A stretch of DNA of 64,000 nt from Sphingomonas sp. HMP9 (GTDB lineage: Bacteria; Pseudomonadota; Alphaproteobacteria; Sphingomonadales; Sphingomonadaceae), in contig NZ_AP022673.1 in assembly GCF_013374115.1 (NCBI RefSeq), forward strand, positions 3,684,501 through 3,748,500, written 5' to 3'. Numbering within the stretch: the first letter of the stretch is position 1; each line of letters begins with the position of its first letter. The notes under the pieces are model-generated. The model ran no database searches, was not told where the DNA came from, and saw only the letters and a program-made list of their open reading frames with translations. The translations under genes were made by a program, and so were the position numbers. Of the stretch, positions 60,252 through 64,000 are shown one piece after another.

Positions 60252-62636
60252 CTAGCTCTTCACTGCCACGGTCGCCGTAACCCCCGGATCGTCCCGCAAC
60301 CGCAGGTACAGCATCCTCCCGACCGGCTTCGGCACCGCAAACGAGGCTCCGGTAAACCCCTCCGGCACCCGGGCCGCCGCCGCAAACCCCGCATTCGCTG
60401 CAACCGACTCGATTAGGAACAGATCCGTCCCCGCCAGCGTACACGCCTCTGCGCACGTCACCCCGGTAACATCCGGAACGCGCACCAAGGTCGTCAACGG
60501 TACCCAGTCCCCCGCGACCCCGCCCTGCACGAGCCGCCACTTGAGCGGTCCATGCGCCGACACGCCGAGCGCCTTGCCCGGCTCGACCGTCACCACCGCG
60601 ATCCGATCGTCCTGCACGGTCAGCCCGCGCCCCGAGGCCACGCTCGTCGCCATCTTGCCATCCGCCGTCGCGATCTCGACGCTGTCGCCTGCGGAGAATC
60701 GCGTACCTTCGGCGCGCATGGAAAACGTCAGGCGAGCATCCTGCGTGATCGCCGTATCCCCCGCCAGCACGACTGCAAGCCCGGGGGAGGGGGGCACCGC
60801 CACGCTCTTCGCGATCAACGTGGCCTTGGGCCGCGCCGCCGCGACGGTGAACTTTACCGACCGCTTCCGCCCGTCCGTCAACGTCACGAGCGCCGTCTTC
60901 GTCTGACCCGCCACGAACGCCGGCGCCGTATCCGCGACTAGTGGCAGCCGATCCGCCTTGTCGGCCCGTACGACCTCGCCCGGCTTGAACGCCACCCCAT
61001 CGACGCTCATCGACTCCACCAGATCCAGCCGTGTACCCGCCAGCGTCCCCGCGCCATCGCCGGCATATAGGGTAAGGCCGTCGATCCGCCCCGCCTCGGC
61101 AAGCGCGGTCAGCGCGATCCTGTCTGGCGCCTCGACCCCGTATTGCTTGATTAGCAGCGACAACTTCCCCGGCGCGGTCTTCGCCAGCGGCAGGGTGAGC
61201 CCGATCCGATCCCCCGTGGTCGTCCACGCCAGCGGCACCTGGCCTGCATCGCCGACCAGCGTCACCGCCTCGACGCAACTCGGCGTGGGCCCCGCCAGCG
61301 TCACCGCATTGTCGCGGCCCACGACCAGGCTCTCGGGATCGGTGTCGACCATCGTCCACCCACCGCCCCGCGGCACCTGGAGACGAAACCGCGGCCCGTC
61401 GAACGGCGTGAAGCCCCAGCGCCCATGCAGCGTCGCGTCGGTCACGCTGCCAAGCCCGGCCGTTCGCATCCCCACCTGATCGAGCACATAGCCGCCACGC
61501 TCGGCATCAGCCTCCACCGGCAGTTCCACGACGCCCCCCTGCGGTGTGGTCACCCGCAAGCTCATGTCGTGCGCGAATTTGGTCGCATAGATCAGCGGCG
61601 CCCCCTCGACCGGCAGCACCAGGTCCGGCCGCGCGGCACAGACCAGCCGGTCCGCTTCCGCCCGCCGCATCGTCGGGGTCTGCGGCGTACCGGTCTCGAT
61701 CAGCGGCATCGCGACCACCATCACCGATTTCGGACTCGCGAACGACGGCGCCGCGTTCAGCAGCAGCGCCAGCCGATCGTCACGCGCCCGTGCCAGCGCC
61801 GGAATATACCGGAATTGCGTCGACTGGAACGCGCCGAAGATCTTCGCCAGATCGCGCACCACGCCGATATACGGACTGTAATAGCCGAGCCCGCCCTCCG
61901 GCGTCGCGCTCAGTTGCAGCGCCAGATCGGTCGGCGCACCCACCAGCGTATCCGCCAGCGTCGAACTCTGTCCGTCCGCCAACACGAGCGAATCGCGGCT
62001 TTGTGTGAGGCACGACGCTTGCAGGTCCGCCGCCAGATCGAGACACTCCGCCTTCAGCTTGATCGCCAGACTTCGCGACAACAACGGCGACACCGCCTCG
62101 ATCCGTTCCGGCCGCGTCCGCTCCAGCGCGTGAATGCCGTCGAGGAAGGCGTCGAGCCGGGCGCGATCCAGTGACGCCTGATCCAGATCCTGCACTGCGC
62201 GCACGAACGCGCCCGGCTGCTTGCGCACCGCCGACACCACGGCATCGAACCCGCCGCTTTCGGGCACCAGAAACACCACCAACTGCCGCGCGCCGTCGGG
62301 CACGGTCAGCGCCAGCGCGTTCTTCTTCGCCTTCCACGTCTCGGCTTTGAAGAACCATGATTTCGATGGCGGCTCGGTCGCACCCCGGAGGAACGCTGCG
62401 ACCAGCAGATAGCGCGCGCCATCGTCCTTCTTGCCCGTCGGCAAGTCCGCCGCGATCGACACGCGGTCCCCCGTCGCAAGCCTCGGCACCTGCGCGATCG
62501 GCAGCGTCGTCGTCGCATGCGTCACCGAGATCCGCAGGCTCGGACCGGTAAGGTCGAACGGCGCCGGGTCGGCGCACGCGGGCGTCGGCAAAAGCGTCGC
62601 GGCCAGCGCGCACAACGGAAGAAGGCGAAGCATCAT
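60252..62636 (-). CDS. Large secreted orphan protein
   Basis: A 794-residue protein with signal peptide MMLRLLPLCALAATLLPTPA (cleavage near ACA). The N-terminal half has SLRISVTHATTTLPIAQVPR and many beta segments; a middle region (SYYSPYIGVVRDLAKIFGAF, PALARARDDRLALLLNAAPS) is helical; the C-terminal half looks like repeated beta-sandwich (Ig-like) units with DVTGVTCAEACTLAGTDLFL. No catalytic motif is seen. It resembles an uncharacterised sphingomonad envelope protein. It lies divergent from the membrane protein at 63110. Confidence 0.7.
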   Translation of the reverse strand: MMLRLLPLCALAATLLPTPACADPAPFDLTGPSLRISVTHATTTLPIAQVPRLATGDRVSIAADLPTGKKDDGARYLLVAAFLRGATEPPSKSWFFKAETWKAKKNALALTVPDGARQLVVFLVPESGGFDAVVSAVRKQPGAFVRAVQDLDQASLDRARLDAFLDGIHALERTRPERIEAVSPLLSRSLAIKLKAECLDLAADLQASCLTQSRDSLVLADGQSSTLADTLVGAPTDLALQLSATPEGGLGYYSPYIGVVRDLAKIFGAFQSTQFRYIPALARARDDRLALLLNAAPSFASPKSVMVVAMPLIETGTPQTPTMRRAEADRLVCAARPDLVLPVEGAPLIYATKFAHDMSLRVTTPQGGVVELPVEADAERGGYVLDQVGMRTAGLGSVTDATLHGRWGFTPFDGPRFRLQVPRGGGWTMVDTDPESLVVGRDNAVTLAGPTPSCVEAVTLVGDAGQVPLAWTTTGDRIGLTLPLAKTAPGKLSLLIKQYGVEAPDRIALTALAEAGRIDGLTLYAGDGAGTLAGTRLDLVESMSVDGVAFKPGEVVRADKADRLPLVADTAPAFVAGQTKTALVTLTDGRKRSVKFTVAAARPKATLIAKSVAVPPSPGLAVVLAGDTAITQDARLTFSMRAEGTRFSAGDSVEIATADGKMATSVASGRGLTVQDDRIAVVTVEPGKALGVSAHGPLKWRLVQGGVAGDWVPLTTLVRVPDVTGVTCAEACTLAGTDLFLIESVAANAGFAAAARVPEGFTGASFAVPKPVGRMLYLRLRDDPGVTATVAVKS

Positions 62637-63109
62637 CACGGGCGCTCTTATCGTCGAAAGTCCCTGCGATGACCGACATCGGTGTCGATAATAGGGCGAC
62701 ATCGTAACATGGATCGCTGCCCAGGGGGCTGAGGCCGAACGATCGCCCACTGGCCGAACAGCAACCTCGCATGCCAACCTGCGCAATCTGAAGGCTAATC
62801 TACCCATGCGCGGAAGGCGCGAGCGGACTGCGCTGCTCCGTTGACCCTCGCGCGACTGGTCGTAAGCGAGACCGTCACGTCCGCAAATACCGTCATGGTC
62901 ACGGCGTTCCATCGGACTAGCTCGGTCGAGGGGAGAGCAGACACGACCATGCTCCGCGTCAGCGTCGTTGGATCGTGGCGGGCAGGCGCTCCCTGCTCCC
63001 ACGTTTCACCGCTACTCCGGCGCGGCTCGTCGCATCGCGGGTTGCCGTTGGCCCGCGTTCAGCCTTCCCGGCGGACAACGCCGCGACGAACGCGCAGGGA
63101 ATTTCGACG
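62637..63109. other. Divergent upstream region, no gene seen
   Basis: A 473-base spacer between the divergent starts of the secreted orphan and the membrane protein. Open frames here have unfavourable composition and no family resemblance. It should contain promoters for both genes; no repeat family of the window is present. Confidence 0.6.
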
Positions 63110-64000
63110 ATGACGACCGATCGCGGGGCGCTTGCTGCCCTGCTTGCCTCCATGACCTTGCTGACGTTTGCCGCCGGCCCGGCCGCGGCGCAGACCGAGC
63201 AGGCCGCTCCGGTCCGCGGGCTGGAAGGACTTGCCCGTCCCGATCCACAGACGACGATCCCGATTCCCGAAGCGCCCAAGATCGTCCTGCCCAGCGAGAC
63301 TCCAGCGCCCCGTCGCACGTCCCGGCCACGTACCACGGCGTCGCGGGACGTCGACAAGGCGGCTGCGGATAAGACAGCCGCGGACAAGACCAGTCCGGCC
63401 AAGGCGGGCTCCACGCGTCCCATCACGGACACAGGATCGCAGACGCGGCAAACCCGCACTGCGGTCGAACCGGCGCGTGCAGCGACCACTGGCGAACCCG
63501 CTCCGGCAGCGACGACGGCACCCGAGCCCGCACGGCTTCCATCGCCGTCCCAGACTCCCGCCGTTGACACCGCGCCGCAAGCCGCCCCTTCTCCGCAGGA
63601 CGTTCCACAGCCTGCGCCGACGTCCGTTACGTCCACGGAATCGACCATCGCCGCACCGGAGACGGGCAGGGCGATGCCCCTCTGGCTGTCGCTCGCCGTC
63701 ATCATCATCGTTCTGGCCGCATTGTGGGCGCTCCGGCGCAAACCTCGCGGTCGTCGGAATGACCAGCGTGATGACGTTGTGGAGCCTATCGAGCCGTCTC
63801 CAGAGCCCGTTCTAGCAGAGCCCGTTGCGCGTCCCGCGGCCGATCCCATCCCAGCGCCGCCGACGCCCGCAGCGATCCCGGCAACCCCCGTCGCCCTTGC
63901 CGTCGCCGCGCCGAGCTTCCTCGAGCCCCGCGCGAAGGCACCACCGCCGGCGGCTGCTCCGCTCCGGGCGCGGATAACGTGCGATCTTCGTCCGTTGCGC
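63110..64000 (+). CDS. Ala/Pro-rich membrane protein, C-terminus cut by edge
   Basis: At least 297 residues from ATG 63110, open to the window end. Signal peptide ALAALLASMTLLTFAAGPAA (then AAAQ) is followed by a 150-residue low-complexity Thr/Pro/Ala region (KAADKTAADKTSPAKAGSTR), one membrane segment PLWLSLAVIIIVLAALWALR (about residues 185-205), an acidic/Pro-rich cytoplasmic part, and a C-terminal domain beginning RARITCDLRPLR. The outer Pro-rich linker and the membrane anchor suggest an envelope-spanning protein. Function unknown. Confidence 0.75.
   Translation, partial: MTTDRGALAALLASMTLLTFAAGPAAAQTEQAAPVRGLEGLARPDPQTTIPIPEAPKIVLPSETPAPRRTSRPRTTASRDVDKAAADKTAADKTSPAKAGSTRPITDTGSQTRQTRTAVEPARAATTGEPAPAATTAPEPARLPSPSQTPAVDTAPQAAPSPQDVPQPAPTSVTSTESTIAAPETGRAMPLWLSLAVIIIVLAALWALRRKPRGRRNDQRDDVVEPIEPSPEPVLAEPVARPAADPIPAPPTPAAIPATPVALAVAAPSFLEPRAKAPPPAAAPLRARITCDLRPLR

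Noticed and set aside
62959..63849. A 296-codon minus-strand frame opposite the last gene
   Set aside because: The plus-strand frame has a signal peptide and a membrane segment in the right order; the minus frame is Ser/Ala/Gly-rich with no domain.

Overview
The window is a piece of a high-GC alphaproteobacterial chromosome, almost certainly a sphingomonad (Sphingomonas or a close relative). The reasons are the protein families seen (SapC, TrcR/DUF1013, DUF1192, DUF3597), an alphaproteobacterial LexA box (GAAC-N7-GAAC) in front of uvrA, and many short palindromic repeats between genes. All calls come from reading sequence and translations by eye; no database search was run.

Layout. 1-900: a BrnT-BrnA-RelE toxin-antitoxin run on the minus strand, cut by the window edge. 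937-13144: a plus-strand block of central metabolism and housekeeping genes: ClpP-like protease, sdhB, a thioesterase, zapE, mdh, sucD, sucA, sucB, lpdA. Almost every spacer here holds a palindromic repeat, and two repeats carry a small GIY-YIG nuclease gene. 13641-15706: an AT-richer island holding a complete retron: promoter, msr-msd RNA, a nucleoside-deoxyribosyltransferase-like effector and a reverse transcriptase. 15707-22205: a gene-poor patch, a small Ala/Pro-rich protein, uvrA (with a palindromic repeat inserted in frame), then an accessory patch with two AT-rich genes of unknown function and two more toxin-antitoxin pairs.

22333-26503: small sphingomonad proteins (membrane protein, Pro-rich/HTH pair, DUF3597, glycine-zipper lipoprotein, cold-shock protein). 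26561-40958, minus strand: a SleB-type hydrolase; a long compact operon xseB-ispA-coaD-PPIase-queA-EF-hand-tgt-small membrane protein-M16 peptidase; a membrane diguanylate cyclase; clpA; a DUF1192 protein. 41031-48319, plus strand: quinone oxidoreductase, LpxH-like phosphatase and glycosyltransferase, trcR, an MBL-fold hydrolase, a dienelactone hydrolase and a GST. 48774-51678, minus: a thioredoxin-like protein, a DEAD-box helicase and a secreted protein. 51755-60076, mostly plus: an FAD-linked oxidase, sapC, cytochrome b561, a probable small RNA with a CCUCCUCCC motif, a CPA1 antiporter, zwf and a PRISE-type reductase. The window ends with a large secreted orphan protein and a truncated membrane protein.

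The two most interesting systems are the retron, whose a1/a2 helix covers the effector start codon, and the GIY-YIG genes housed in intergenic palindromes. The latter look like a mobile element in which the palindromes may be the non-autonomous copies and the nuclease copies the possible autonomous ones.
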